Source: Pseudomonas mangiferae (GTDB lineage: Bacteria > Pseudomonadota > Gammaproteobacteria > Pseudomonadales > Pseudomonadaceae). Taken from it: a stretch of DNA of 64,000 nt. The notes under the pieces are model-generated. The model was not told the DNA's origin. It made no database searches and saw only the letters and a list, made by a program, of their open reading frames with translations. Both the position numbers and the translations under genes were made by a program. Position 1 is the stretch's first letter. The number at the start of each line of letters is the position of its first letter. Positions 38,061 through 48,156 of the stretch are shown in pieces. The stretch covers positions 62,001-126,000 of the forward strand of contig NZ_VJOY01000010.1 in NCBI RefSeq assembly GCF_007109405.1. The letters run 5' to 3'.

Positions 38061-39248
38061 TCAGAGCGCCAGTGGCGCCACGGCCCACTGACCGTCGCGC
38101 CAGACCAGCTGGCTGTCGCAACCGGCCTCGCCAGCGGCTCCGGAAGCTTGGCCGGGCAGCGCCTGCACCACCCGCTGGCCTTCGCGCCGCAGCCGGCGTA
38201 CTGCCTGCCACAGGTAGACGTCGCGGCTGTCCGGCGCCCAGATGCCGGTCAACGGCTCGTCCAGCTGCATGCGGCCGAGGCTGACCAGGGACTTGAGGTC
38301 GGTGGAGAAGCCCGTGGCCGGGCGTGCCCGGCCGAAATCGGCACCGATGCCGTCGTAGCGCCCGCCCTGGGCGATGGACTGGCCAACCCCGGGGACGAAC
38401 GCGGCGAACACCACGCCGGAGTGATAGTGATAGCCCCGCAGCTCGCCCAGGTCGAAGTACAGCGGCAATTCCGGATAACGCACTTCCAGTTCGTCGGCGA
38501 TGGCGATCAGGTCGTCCAGGGCACGGTGGACATCGCCCGGCGCCTCCACCAGGCAGGCCTGGGCCAACTCCAGCACCTCGCGCCCGCCGGACAATTCGGC
38601 AAGGGCCCGCAGCATGGAGGCCATGCCGGGCTGCAGGTGATCGGTAAGGGCGGCCACTTCGTCCACGGCCTTGCGCTGCAGGGCGTCGAAGAGCTCCTGC
38701 TCGGCCTGGCCGGACAGGTCGGCTGCGCGCGCCAGGCCACGGTAGATGCCGACGTGGCCGAGGTCCATGTGCACATCGGGGACGCGCGCCATGTCCAGCA
38801 TGTCCAGCATCAGGCTGATGACTTCCACGTCGCTGGCAGGACTGGCGTCGCCGTAGAGTTCGGCGCCCAGCTGGATCGGGCTGCGGGAGGTGGACAGCGC
38901 GCGGGGCTGCACGTGGAGCACGCTACCGGCGTAGCACAACCGGCTGGGGCCTTCGCGGCGCAGGGTGTGGGCATCGAGGCGCGCCACCTGCGGGGTGATG
39001 TCGGCCCGGAAGCCCATCAGCCGGCCGGACTGCGGGTCGATGACCTTGAAGGTACGCAGGTCGAGGTCCTGGCCCGCGCCGGTCAGCAGGGATTCGAGGT
39101 ATTCCAGGTGTGGCGTGACGACGAACTCGTAGCCCCAGCGCTGGAACAGGTCCAGTACCTGACGACGGGCTGCTTCGATACGGGCCGCTTCAGGCGGCAG
39201 CACTTCTTCGATCCCATCTGGCAGCAGCCAGCGATCTACCGTTGCCAT
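38061..39248 (-). CDS. hisZ: ATP phosphoribosyltransferase regulatory subunit HisZ
   Basis: 395 residues, a HisRS-like paralogue lacking tRNA synthetase activity that forms a hetero-octamer with short-form HisG in histidine synthesis. N-terminal [40 protein letters not shown], and [14 protein letters not shown] (here [14 protein letters not shown]). It replaces the HisG regulatory domain, so the genome should have a short hisG elsewhere. Confidence 0.95.
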   Translation of the reverse strand: MATVDRWLLPDGIEEVLPPEAARIEAARRQVLDLFQRWGYEFVVTPHLEYLESLLTGAGQDLDLRTFKVIDPQSGRLMGFRADITPQVARLDAHTLRREGPSRLCYAGSVLHVQPRALSTSRSPIQLGAELYGDASPASDVEVISLMLDMLDMARVPDVHMDLGHVGIYRGLARAADLSGQAEQELFDALQRKAVDEVAALTDHLQPGMASMLRALAELSGGREVLELAQACLVEAPGDVHRALDDLIAIADELEVRYPELPLYFDLGELRGYHYHSGVVFAAFVPGVGQSIAQGGRYDGIGADFGRARPATGFSTDLKSLVSLGRMQLDEPLTGIWAPDSRDVYLWQAVRRLRREGQRVVQALPGQASGAAGEAGCDSQLVWRDGQWAVAPLAL

Positions 39249-39444
39249 TTCACCATTTCCTTCTCAATCGGCGGCAGGCCTTCAGTGAAGCCGATGCGGG
39301 AGCGAGCCCGGCGGCAGGCCGGTCATTCCCGTCGGGCGGAGCCGGCAGTGAAGGCCGCCAGCCCGGTACCGCGGTGCGCCTCGGCGCAGAGAGAAAGGCA
39401 GCCCGGCCGCGAGGCCGATTCCTGCCGCATGATTCCCGCGGACG

Positions 39445-39475
39445 TAAAAAAGCCGGGAGGTTCCCGGCTGATTCA
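39445..39475 (-). terminator. Intrinsic terminator of the hfl operon
   Basis: Stem agccggga (39451-39458) with tcccggct (39462-39469), 3-base loop, followed on the minus strand by TTTTTACG. It lies about 65 bp after the hflC stop and closes the long miaA-hfq-hfl block before hisZ. Confidence 0.85.
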
Positions 39476-39537
39476 TGATACCCAGATTTTCCCCGTGGGT
39501 CACCCCGGCAGGCGACGGGACGCCTGCCGGGTCCCGG

Positions 39538-40407
39538 TCAGGGCTTGGCCTGCTGCAGGTAGCGGAAGAACTCACTGCTGGGGTCGAGGACCAAGACGTC
39601 ACCCTTGGTGGCGAAGCTTTCCCGGTAAGCCCGCAGGCTGCGATAGAACGCGTAGAACTCCTGGTCCTGGCCATAAGCCTGGGAGTAGATCGCCGCGGCC
39701 TTGGCGTCGCCATCACCGCGAGCCTCTTCCGCCTGGCGGTAAGCCTCGGCCAGCAGCACCCGGCGCTGGCGGTCGGCGTCGGCACGGATACCTTCGGCCA
39801 ACTCGCTGCCTTTGGCCCGGTGTTCCCGCGCCTCACGCTCGCGTTCGGTGCCCATGCGCTCGAACACGCTGCGGTTGACTTCCTTGGGCAGGTCGATGGC
39901 CTTGACGCGCACGTCCACCACTTCGATACCCAGCTCCTTGCCCGCCATGCGGTTCAGCGCTGCAGTGATGTCGCCCATGAGCGCATCGCGTTCGCCAGAC
40001 ACCACCTCGTGCAGGGTGCGCTTACCGAACTGGTCGCGCAGCCCCGCTTCCAGGCGCCGCGACAGACGCTCGTCGGCGATCTGCTTCATGCCGGACGTGG
40101 CAGTGTAGAAGCGCTCGGCATCCGCTACCCGCCACTTGGCATAGGCATCCACCATCACCGCTTTCTTCTCCAGGGTGAGGAAGCGCTCGGTGGGCGAGTC
40201 CAGGGTCAGCAGCCGCGCATCGAACTTGCGCACCTGGTTGACGTACGGAATCTTCACGTGCAGGCCCGGCGGAACGTCGGCCTGGACGATACGGCCGAAG
40301 CGCAGCATCACGGCCTTCTCGGTCTGCAGCACGATGTAGAAGCTGTTCCAGGCCACCAGCGCGACGACCACGCCGCAGATCAGGGCGATCAGCGATTTGT
40401 TGCTCAT
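39538..40407 (-). CDS. hflC: Protease modulator HflC
   Basis: 289 residues, SPFH/stomatin-family protein anchored by one N-terminal membrane segment (SLIALICGVVVALVAWNSFYI), rest periplasmic. With HflK it forms a cage that controls FtsH. The core motif VLQTEKAVMLRFGRI and AEAYRQAEEARGDGDAKAAAIYSQAYGQD are typical. Its ATG shares one base with the hflK stop (TGATG). No DUF2065 gene follows. Confidence 0.96.
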   Translation of the reverse strand: MSNKSLIALICGVVVALVAWNSFYIVLQTEKAVMLRFGRIVQADVPPGLHVKIPYVNQVRKFDARLLTLDSPTERFLTLEKKAVMVDAYAKWRVADAERFYTATSGMKQIADERLSRRLEAGLRDQFGKRTLHEVVSGERDALMGDITAALNRMAGKELGIEVVDVRVKAIDLPKEVNRSVFERMGTEREREAREHRAKGSELAEGIRADADRQRRVLLAEAYRQAEEARGDGDAKAAAIYSQAYGQDQEFYAFYRSLRAYRESFATKGDVLVLDPSSEFFRYLQQAKP

Positions 40408-41579
40408 CAGCGGCTCTCCCTCGAACGCAGGTCACGCTGCTGCAGGTCGGTGACCACACGGGCGCCCACGTCCGGCGCGCTGCTGGTCACTCCACCCGAC
40501 GCCGCATTGCTCGCCCCACGGTTGTCGATCATCTTGTCCAACGGCAGATACAGCAGGTTGTTCTGGGCCTTGTCACCCGTCAGCAGCACCTTGCTGGTGT
40601 TGCTGAACACCTCCTGCATGGTATCCAGGTACAGGCGCTGGCGAGTCACCTCCGGCGCCTTGCGGTACTCCACCACCAGCTTGGTGAAGCGGTCGGCCTC
40701 ACCCTGGGCGCGAGCCACCACTTCATCCCGGTAGCCATTGGCGTCCTCGATGATGCGCTGTGCCTGGCCTCGGGCCTCCGGCACCACGCCGTTGGCGTAG
40801 GCTTCCGCCTGGTTCTTGGCGCGCTGCTCGTCTTCCCGTGCGCGGATCACGTCGTCGAAGGCTTCCTGCACGTCCCGCGGCGCGGCCGCACTCTGCACGT
40901 TGACCTGGGTGACGGTGATACCGGTGCGGTAGGTATCGAGAAAACGCTGCAGGCGCTGCTTGATTTCGCTGGCCATCAGCTCGCGACCCTCGGTGAGGAC
41001 CTGGTCCATCGCCGTGGAACCCACCACGTGGCGCAGGGCGCTCTCGGTGGCCTGCTGCAGGCTCACTTCCGGCTGGTCGACGTTGAGCACGAAGTCCTGC
41101 AGGCTGGTGACCTTGTACTGCACGGTGAGCGGCACTTCGACGATGTTCTCGTCCTCGGTGAGCATCTGGCCCTGCTTGCTGTAGGCCCGCTCACGGGTAA
41201 CGTTCTCCTGGAAGCGCTTGTCGAAGGGCGGGAAGTAGATGTTCAGGCCCGGGCCGACGGTCTCGTGGTACTTGCCGAGGCGCAGCACCACGGCCTGCTC
41301 CTGCTCATCCACCACGTAGATGGCGTTGTACAGCCAGAGGATGGCCAGTACGCCGAGGACGATCCCCACCAAGCCGAAACTGCCGCCGCGCCCGCGACCG
41401 CCGGAGCCACCATCGCCCCCACTGCCGCTGCGTTTGCGTCCGCCGAGCAGACCGCCCAGGCTACCCTGCAGTTTGCGCAGGACTTCATCCAGATCCGGTG
41501 GACTTTGTTTACCGCCCCCTTTGCGCCCGCCCCAGGGGTCCTGGTTATTCGAGTTGCCACCCGGCTCGTTCCAAGCCAT
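40407..41579 (-). CDS. hflK: Protease modulator HflK
   Basis: 390 residues. Gly-rich cytoplasmic N-terminus (GGNSNNQDPWGGRKGGGKQSPPDLDEVL), one membrane segment (VGIVLGVLAILWLYNAIYVV, about 72-91), then the SPFH domain and long helices. Partner of HflC in the FtsH-modulating complex. I start at the ATG at 41579 (MAWNEPGG), which has GGAG six bases upstream; an ATG four codons earlier lacks a site. Confidence 0.95.
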   Translation of the reverse strand: MAWNEPGGNSNNQDPWGGRKGGGKQSPPDLDEVLRKLQGSLGGLLGGRKRSGSGGDGGSGGRGRGGSFGLVGIVLGVLAILWLYNAIYVVDEQEQAVVLRLGKYHETVGPGLNIYFPPFDKRFQENVTRERAYSKQGQMLTEDENIVEVPLTVQYKVTSLQDFVLNVDQPEVSLQQATESALRHVVGSTAMDQVLTEGRELMASEIKQRLQRFLDTYRTGITVTQVNVQSAAAPRDVQEAFDDVIRAREDEQRAKNQAEAYANGVVPEARGQAQRIIEDANGYRDEVVARAQGEADRFTKLVVEYRKAPEVTRQRLYLDTMQEVFSNTSKVLLTGDKAQNNLLYLPLDKMIDNRGASNAASGGVTSSAPDVGARVVTDLQQRDLRSRESR

Positions 41580-41675
41580 AGCGCTCTCCATCTGATAAAG
41601 CGAAGGCGCGCCCGCGGCGCGCCCGCCAATGCTACAGAATGCCCGTCGCCCGCGGCAAAAGCACGGGGCCGGGCT

Positions 41676-42977
41676 TTATTGCAAAGTATGTTGCTCGATG
41701 AATGCGTCCGGCTCCCAGCCCTCGCGGCTCACCAGACGGTTGAGTTCCACCCGCGGCAGGCGCACGGACAGCAGTGTAGTACCGGACTCATCGTGCTCCT
41801 CGGCCTGCACCGCGCCCGCCTCGAAGAACTGCGCCCGCAACTTCGCCAGCGTCTGGGGCAATCGCAACACCCCGGCGAACAGGTTGTCCCCAAGCAACTC
41901 GGCGATAGCCTGCTCCAGCAACTCCAGTCCGAGCCCATCGCGGGCGGACAGCCAGACCCGCTCGGGATTGCCCTCGGCATCACGCTGGATGTGCGGCGGG
42001 ATGCCATCGAGCAGGTCCAGCTTGTTATACACCTCGAGAATCGGCAGCTGGTCCGCGCCGATCTCCGCCAGCACCGCCAGCACCTGCTCAACCTGGGCGT
42101 CGCGCTCGGGCTCGTGGGCATCGATCACGTGCACCAGCAGGTCGGCGTTACTGGATTCCTCGAGGGTCGCGCGGAACGCCTCCACCAGCTTGTGCGGCAG
42201 GTGACGGATGAACCCCACGGTATCCGCCAGCACCACCGGACCGATGTCGCTCAGGTCCAGACGGCGCAACGTCGGGTCGAGGGTGGCGAACAGCTGGTTG
42301 GCGGCATAGACGTCCGAGGTGGTTAGCGCATTGAACAGCGTGGATTTACCGGCGTTTGTATAGCCCACCAGAGAGATCGAAGGGATTTCCGCCCGCTTGC
42401 GCCCGCGTCGCGCCTGCTCGCGCTGGCTGCGGACTTTGTCGAGTCGGTGCTTGATCTGACGGATACGCACCCGCAGCAGGCGGCGGTCGGTCTCCAACTG
42501 AGTCTCGCCGGGGCCACGCAGGCCGATCCCGCCCTTCTGCCGCTCCAGGTGGGTCCAGCCCCGCACCAGCCGGGTGCTCACATGGTTGAGCTGCGCCAGC
42601 TCCACCTGCAGCTTGCCTTCATGGGTACGGGCGCGCTGGGCGAAGATGTCGAGGATGAGACCGGTACGGTCCAGCACCCGGCACTCGAAGGCACGCTCGA
42701 GGTTGCGCTCCTGGCTGGGTGTGAGGGTGTGGTTGAAGATGACCAGCTCGACCTGTTCGGCCCGGACGAGATCGTGCAATTCGTCAACCTTGCCGCTACC
42801 GATCAGGTACTTGGCAGTGAACTGCTGGCGCGGGACGACCACGAGGGCCACCATATCCGCGCCCGCGGAGCGTGCCAGCTCCTGGAATTCCTGCGGGTCT
42901 TCCCGCACCTCGGGATCCTGGCCTTCCAGATGAACCAGAATGGCCCGCTCACCACCTCCCGGGCGCTCGAAGAACAA
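41676..42977 (-). CDS. hflX: GTPase HflX
   Basis: 433 residues. Ribosome-splitting/heat-stress GTPase of the Obg-HflX superfamily. N-terminal domain with LVVVPRQQFTAKYLIGSGKVDEL, the glycine-rich helix GGIGLRGPGETQLE, and the G domain with G1 GYTNAGKSTLFN (about 206-217), G3 DTVGFIRHLP, G4 NKLD. Between hfq (12 bp gap) and hflK. Confidence 0.96.
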   Translation of the reverse strand: MFFERPGGGERAILVHLEGQDPEVREDPQEFQELARSAGADMVALVVVPRQQFTAKYLIGSGKVDELHDLVRAEQVELVIFNHTLTPSQERNLERAFECRVLDRTGLILDIFAQRARTHEGKLQVELAQLNHVSTRLVRGWTHLERQKGGIGLRGPGETQLETDRRLLRVRIRQIKHRLDKVRSQREQARRGRKRAEIPSISLVGYTNAGKSTLFNALTTSDVYAANQLFATLDPTLRRLDLSDIGPVVLADTVGFIRHLPHKLVEAFRATLEESSNADLLVHVIDAHEPERDAQVEQVLAVLAEIGADQLPILEVYNKLDLLDGIPPHIQRDAEGNPERVWLSARDGLGLELLEQAIAELLGDNLFAGVLRLPQTLAKLRAQFFEAGAVQAEEHDESGTTLLSVRLPRVELNRLVSREGWEPDAFIEQHTLQ

Positions 42978-42989
42978 TGCGGACTCCTG

Positions 42990-43334
<345 letters not shown>

Positions 43335-44309
43335 TCAACTCAATATGGAGACCGCTTTCAGGTATTTCAAGGTACGCGGCAGATTGTCGCAAGCCAGGCT
43401 GTCCAGCCAGTGCAGATCGGACCAGCTGCGCAACCAGGTGAATTGACGTTTGGCCAGTTGACGCGTGGCGATGACGCCTCGCGCTTCCATTTCGGCCCGG
43501 CTCAGGCTGCCTTCCAGGTATTCCCACACCTGCCGGTAGCCCACGGCGCGTATCGACGGCAACCCCACATGTAAATCACCCCGCTCACGCAGGGCTTCGA
43601 CTTCCTCGACGAACCCCCGTTCCAGCATCAGGCGAAAACGCTCGGCGATCCGCCCGTGCAGGACCTGGCGCTGCGCCGGAGCGATCGCCAAGTGGGCGAC
43701 AGTATAAGGGAATTGTCCAGCGCCCGGAGCCTCTGGGACGGTATTTTCGGCGCGTTGACGCTCGCGGTGGGCGGTCATGGTAAGGCCGCTCACCCGGTAC
43801 ACCTCGAGGGCCCGGACGAGGCGCTGCGGATCGTTCGGATGGATGCGCGCGGCGGACACTGGGTCCACCGTCGCCAGCTCACGGTGCAGTGCCTCCCAGC
43901 CCTCGGCCGCGGCCTGGGCCTCGAGGGCCGCGCGCACCGCCGGATCGGCGGCCGGCATGTCCGCCAGGCCCTCCAGCAGCGCCTTGTAGTACAGCATGGT
44001 GCCGCCCACCAGCAGGGGAATGCGGCCTCTCGCGCGGCTCTCCGCCATGGCTGCCAGGGCGTCGGCGCGGAACTCGGCGGCGGAATAGCTCTGGGCCGGG
44101 TCACGGATGTCGATCAGCCGATGGGGATGGCGTGCCAGTACCGCAGGCTCCGGCTTCGCGGTGCCGATGTCCATGCCGCGGTAGACCAGGGCGGAGTCGA
44201 CGCTGATCAGGTCGCAGGGCAAGGCATCGGCCAGGGCCAGGGCCAGGTCGGTCTTGCCCGCGGCCGTGGGGCCCATCAGGAAGATCGCGGGAGGAAGCCG
44301 TGGGTTCAT
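43335..44309 (-). CDS. miaA: tRNA dimethylallyltransferase MiaA
   Basis: 324 residues. Adds dimethylallyl to A37 of tRNAs reading UNN codons. P-loop [15 protein letters not shown] at about 13-27, [16 protein letters not shown] near 37-52, and the C-terminal [11 protein letters not shown]. Placed between mutL and hfq, the widely conserved mutL-miaA-hfq-hflX order. Confidence 0.97.
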   Translation of the reverse strand: MNPRLPPAIFLMGPTAAGKTDLALALADALPCDLISVDSALVYRGMDIGTAKPEPAVLARHPHRLIDIRDPAQSYSAAEFRADALAAMAESRARGRIPLLVGGTMLYYKALLEGLADMPAADPAVRAALEAQAAAEGWEALHRELATVDPVSAARIHPNDPQRLVRALEVYRVSGLTMTAHRERQRAENTVPEAPGAGQFPYTVAHLAIAPAQRQVLHGRIAERFRLMLERGFVEEVEALRERGDLHVGLPSIRAVGYRQVWEYLEGSLSRAEMEARGVIATRQLAKRQFTWLRSWSDLHWLDSLACDNLPRTLKYLKAVSILS

Positions 44310-44339
44310 GGAGGAAGGTCGGGAAGGAAAAGAGGCGGC

Positions 44340-46241
44340 TCAGCGACCGCGCAGGAACAGCTTGTCCAGGTCGTCCATGCCCAGCTGGGTCCAGGTGGGG
44401 CGCCCATGGTTGCACTGCCCGCTGCGCTCGGTCTGCTCCATGTCCCGCAGCAACGCATTCATCTCCGGCAGGGTCAGCCGGCGGTTGGCCCGAACGGCGC
44501 CATGGCAGGCCATGGTGGCCAGCAGCTCGTTGAGGTGCGCTTGGATGCGGTCGCTGGTGCCGTACTCCAGCAGGTCGGCGACCACGTCGCGCACCAGCTG
44601 GTTGGCCTCGGCCTGTTTGAGCAATGCCGGGATCTGGCGGATCGCCAGGGTTTCCGGCCCCAGGCGCTGCAGCTCGAAGCCCAGGCGCTGGAACCAGGCA
44701 CCGTGTTCCTCAGCGCAATCCGCTTCGCGCTGGCTGACCGCGATGGACTCCGGCACCAGCAGCGGCTGGCTGCGCAGGCCTTCGCTGTCCATCGCCGTCT
44801 TCAGGCGCTCGTAGGTGATCCGTTCATGGGCGGCGTGCATGTCCACCAGCACCAGCCCGATGCTGTTCTCGGCCAGGATGTAGACGCCCTTCAGCTGTGC
44901 CAGGGCGTAGCCCAGGGGCGGTACGTCACCCGGCGTGTCCGGTAGCGCGGCGGGCGAGGCGCCCTGCGGCAGCGGGGCGAAGAATTCCCGGTAGGCGCCG
45001 CGCACTTCGGCGAGCGAACCGTCCGGGGCCGGCCGCGGAGGCGAATAACCGCCTCCGGTGCTCGCGCCGGGACGCCAGTCCTGCGGCGCTGCCGGCACCT
45101 CGAGCACCGAGGCCGCCAGGCTCATCTCGCCCTGGGGACCGAACTCCCCGGCCGCCGGCCCGGTGGGACGCAGCACCGCCGTCACCGCCGCCGGCGCGGC
45201 CAACTGGTCCTCCGGACGCACATCCCCCAGCGCCCGGTGCAGGGTGCCATAGAGAAAATCGTGAACCATCCGCCCTTCGCGGAAGCGCACCTCGTGCTTG
45301 GTGGGATGGACGTTAACGTCCACCCCCAGCGGATCGATCTCCAGGAACAGCACGAAGGTCGGGTGACGGCCGTTGAACAACACGTCGCGGTAGGCCTGGC
45401 GCACCGCGTGAGCCACCAGCTTGTCGCGCACCATGCGGCCGTTCACGTAGAAATACTGCAGGTCGGCCTGACTACGGGAAAAGGTCGGCAAGCCGACCCA
45501 GCCCCACAGGCGCAGTTCGTTGCGCTCGATCTCGATGGGCAGGGCCTGTTCCAGGAAGGCCGACCCGCACACCGCCGCGACCCGGCGTGCGCGGGCCAGC
45601 TCGTCGTGGGCCTCGTGCAGCGCCAGCACCGTCTTGCCGTTGTGGCGCAAGTGGAACGCCACATCGAAACGGGCCAGCGCCAGGCGCTTGATGACTTCCT
45701 GCAGGTGGTCGAACTCGGTTTTCTCGGCCCGCAGGAACTTGCGCCGGGCCGGGGTATTGAAGAACAGGTCGCGCACTTCCACCGAGGTCCCCACCGGGTG
45801 GGCCGCCGGCTGCACGCGAGGAGCCATGTCGCGGCCCTCGGCCTCCACCTGCCAGGCCTGGGCGGCATCGGCCGTGCGGGAGGTCAGGGTTAGCCGCGCC
45901 ACGGAACTGATGGACGCCAGGGCCTCGCCGCGAAAGCCCAGGCTCATCACCCGCTCTAGGTCTTCCAGCTCGCGGATCTTGCTGGTGGCATGGCGAGACA
46001 GAGCCAGGGGCAGATCGTCGGCATCGATGCCGCCACCGTCGTCGCGGACCCGCAGGAGCTTGATACCACCCTGCTCCACCTCGACGTCGATTCGCCGTGC
46101 GCCGGCGTCCAGGCTGTTCTCCAGCAACTCCTTGATCACCGAGGCGGGCCGCTCCACCACCTCGCCGGCGGCGATCTGGTTGGCCAGCCGCGGCGACAGT
46201 TGCTGGATGCGGGACGCCAGCCGTTCCGGGGAGCCGCTCAT
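44340..46241 (-). CDS. mutL: DNA mismatch repair protein MutL
   Basis: 633 residues. GHKL ATPase N-terminus with [32 protein letters not shown] and [13 protein letters not shown]. Proline-rich linker about 340-430, then the C-terminal dimerisation domain. It carries the endonuclease metal motif [12 protein letters not shown] (467-478), which E. coli MutL lacks, so it should nick DNA, as expected for species without MutH/Dam-directed repair. Start overlaps the amiB stop by 4 bp. Confidence 0.97.
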   Translation of the reverse strand: MSGSPERLASRIQQLSPRLANQIAAGEVVERPASVIKELLENSLDAGARRIDVEVEQGGIKLLRVRDDGGGIDADDLPLALSRHATSKIRELEDLERVMSLGFRGEALASISSVARLTLTSRTADAAQAWQVEAEGRDMAPRVQPAAHPVGTSVEVRDLFFNTPARRKFLRAEKTEFDHLQEVIKRLALARFDVAFHLRHNGKTVLALHEAHDELARARRVAAVCGSAFLEQALPIEIERNELRLWGWVGLPTFSRSQADLQYFYVNGRMVRDKLVAHAVRQAYRDVLFNGRHPTFVLFLEIDPLGVDVNVHPTKHEVRFREGRMVHDFLYGTLHRALGDVRPEDQLAAPAAVTAVLRPTGPAAGEFGPQGEMSLAASVLEVPAAPQDWRPGASTGGGYSPPRPAPDGSLAEVRGAYREFFAPLPQGASPAALPDTPGDVPPLGYALAQLKGVYILAENSIGLVLVDMHAAHERITYERLKTAMDSEGLRSQPLLVPESIAVSQREADCAEEHGAWFQRLGFELQRLGPETLAIRQIPALLKQAEANQLVRDVVADLLEYGTSDRIQAHLNELLATMACHGAVRANRRLTLPEMNALLRDMEQTERSGQCNHGRPTWTQLGMDDLDKLFLRGR

Positions 46242-47668
46242 TCCTGGGACGCCAGGGTGGTGGCCGGCACGTTCAGGGTCTGGCCGACCTTCACGGTGTC
46301 GTTCTTCAGGCCGTTGGCGCTGCGCAGCGAACCGAGGCTGACCTGGTAGCGCTGGGCGATCAGGGCCAGGCTCTCGCCGGGCGCCACCACGTGCTCCCGC
46401 GGGCCGGTGGGCAGGCGCCCCTGGTCACGCAGCGCCGCAAGGTAGGTCCCGGGCGGCGGGTTCTGCTGGAAGAACTGGCGCACACCGGAGGCGATGGAGC
46501 GGGCCAACACTTGCTGGTGGCTGGCACTTGTGAGCTTGAGCGCCTCGTTGGGATTGGAGATGAAGCCGGTTTCCACCAGGATCGACGGGATGTCCGGGGA
46601 CTTCAGCACCATGAACGCGGCTTGCTCGACTCGGCGCTTGTGCAGCGGGGTGGCGCGACCGATGTTGGTGAGGACCTTCTGCCCGACGTTCAGGCTCGAC
46701 GACAGCGAGGCGGTCATGGACAGGTCCAGCAGCACGCCGGCCAGCATGCGGTCCTTGTCGTCCAGGCTGACCCCGCCGACGCCGCCGATCAGGTCGGAAC
46801 GGTTCTCGTTGTCCGCCAGCCAGCGGGCGGTCTCCGAGGTGGCGCCGCGATCGGACAGGGCGAACACCGACGCACCGAAGGCCGAGGGCCGGGGCGCGGC
46901 ATCCGCATGGATTGAGACGAATAGGTCGGCGCCCTTCTTGCGGGCGATCTCGGTGCGCTTGCGCAGCGGGATGAAATAGTCGCCGGTCCGCACCAGCTCG
47001 GCACGGAACCCCTTCTGCTGGTTGATCTGCTGCTGCAGGGCCTTGGCGATGGCCAGGGTGATGTCCTTCTCGTGCTGGCCCTTGGCGCCGATGGCTCCCG
47101 GGTCCTCGCCGCCATGCCCGGCATCCACCGCGACGATGATGTCGCGCTTGCCGCCCGGCACGCTGGGCAGCTTCACCGCCGGCTGCGCGGGGGTCACCGG
47201 CAGTTGGGGCGTGTCGGGGACGGCGGTGGCCGGCACGCTGGGGGACGGGGTGGCTTCCTGATCGTAGAGATCCACCACCAGGCGGTTGCCGTACTGCTGG
47301 TTGGGCGCCAGGGTGAAGCTCTTGGGATTGACCACCGCGGACAGGTCGATCACCACCCGCAGGTCATCGGGGGTGCGCTGCGCGGAACGCATCCCGGTGA
47401 TGGGGGTGTTGGCGAAGTTGAGCTTGTCGAGGGGGGTGGTGAGATGGGCGCCGTTGACGTCGATCACCAGGCGGTTGGGCGCGCTCAGGGTGAAGACGCT
47501 GTGCTGCACTGGCCCGGACAGGTCGAACACCAGCCGGGTGTTGTCGGGCGCGCGCCACAGGCGAACGCCCCGCACGTCGGCCGTGGCGGCCAGGGCGTCG
47601 AAAGCCAGGAATGCAAGCATCAGCCCCAAGCCGGCACACAGTGCGCGCATGCGCATAACCCACCCCAT
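46238..47668 (-). CDS. amiB: N-acetylmuramoyl-L-alanine amidase AmiB
   Basis: 476 residues. Signal peptide near [27 protein letters not shown] domain (about 30-130), amidase_3 catalytic domain with zinc ligands in [14 protein letters not shown] (His/Glu) and the later VETGFISN region, and a C-terminal LysM repeat ([28 protein letters not shown]). It splits daughter-cell septal peptidoglycan after activation by EnvC/NlpD. Start uncertain: ATG 47668 ([10 protein letters not shown]) or ATG 47656 (MRMRAL). Confidence 0.94.
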   Translation of the reverse strand: MGWVMRMRALCAGLGLMLAFLAFDALAATADVRGVRLWRAPDNTRLVFDLSGPVQHSVFTLSAPNRLVIDVNGAHLTTPLDKLNFANTPITGMRSAQRTPDDLRVVIDLSAVVNPKSFTLAPNQQYGNRLVVDLYDQEATPSPSVPATAVPDTPQLPVTPAQPAVKLPSVPGGKRDIIVAVDAGHGGEDPGAIGAKGQHEKDITLAIAKALQQQINQQKGFRAELVRTGDYFIPLRKRTEIARKKGADLFVSIHADAAPRPSAFGASVFALSDRGATSETARWLADNENRSDLIGGVGGVSLDDKDRMLAGVLLDLSMTASLSSSLNVGQKVLTNIGRATPLHKRRVEQAAFMVLKSPDIPSILVETGFISNPNEALKLTSASHQQVLARSIASGVRQFFQQNPPPGTYLAALRDQGRLPTGPREHVVAPGESLALIAQRYQVSLGSLRSANGLKNDTVKVGQTLNVPATTLASQE

Positions 47669-47676
47669 CTTGTCGT

Positions 47677-48156
47677 TCAAACTGCACCGCCCAGTACGGA
47701 GCACCAAGCCTCGCCACGTGCGCTGCGCGGCTGCAGGAGCAATCGCCTGCCGCTCCCGTGGGGGCTAATGGTAATGTCCAGGTCGGCCTTTGGCAAAATG
47801 CCTGCCCCGCGCTGCGGCCATTCCACCAGGCACAGGGCATCGTCGGCGAAGTAGTCGCGAATGCCGAGGAACTCCAGCTCTTCCGGGTCCGCCAGGCGAT
47901 ACAGGTCGAAGTGGAAGGCCCGGCATTCGCCCAGTTCATAGGGCTCCACCAGGGTGAACGTGGGACTCTTCACCGCGCCGTGGTGACCGAGGCCACGGAT
48001 GATCCCGCGGGACAGGGTGGTCTTGCCCGCCCCCAGGTCGCCGTGCAGATACAGGATGCCGCGCCCGGCGGTCACCGCGGCGAGCCGCCCGCCCAGCGCC
48101 AGCATGCCGGCCTCGTCGGCGATCTCCAGGGTCAGCGCGTCGCTCACGGCCGGCAC
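47677..48156 (-). CDS. tsaE: tRNA t6A37 biosynthesis ATPase TsaE
   Basis: 159 residues. P-loop HGDLGAGKTTLSRG at about 38-51, the family motif VKSPTFTLVEPYE, FHFDLYRL, and the C-terminal EWPQRGAG. Works with TsaB, TsaC and TsaD to make the universal t6A37 modification. The start lies 13 bp inside the end of nnr. amiB follows after 8 bp. Confidence 0.96.
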   Translation of the reverse strand: MPAVSDALTLEIADEAGMLALGGRLAAVTAGRGILYLHGDLGAGKTTLSRGIIRGLGHHGAVKSPTFTLVEPYELGECRAFHFDLYRLADPEELEFLGIRDYFADDALCLVEWPQRGAGILPKADLDITISPHGSGRRLLLQPRSARGEAWCSVLGGAV

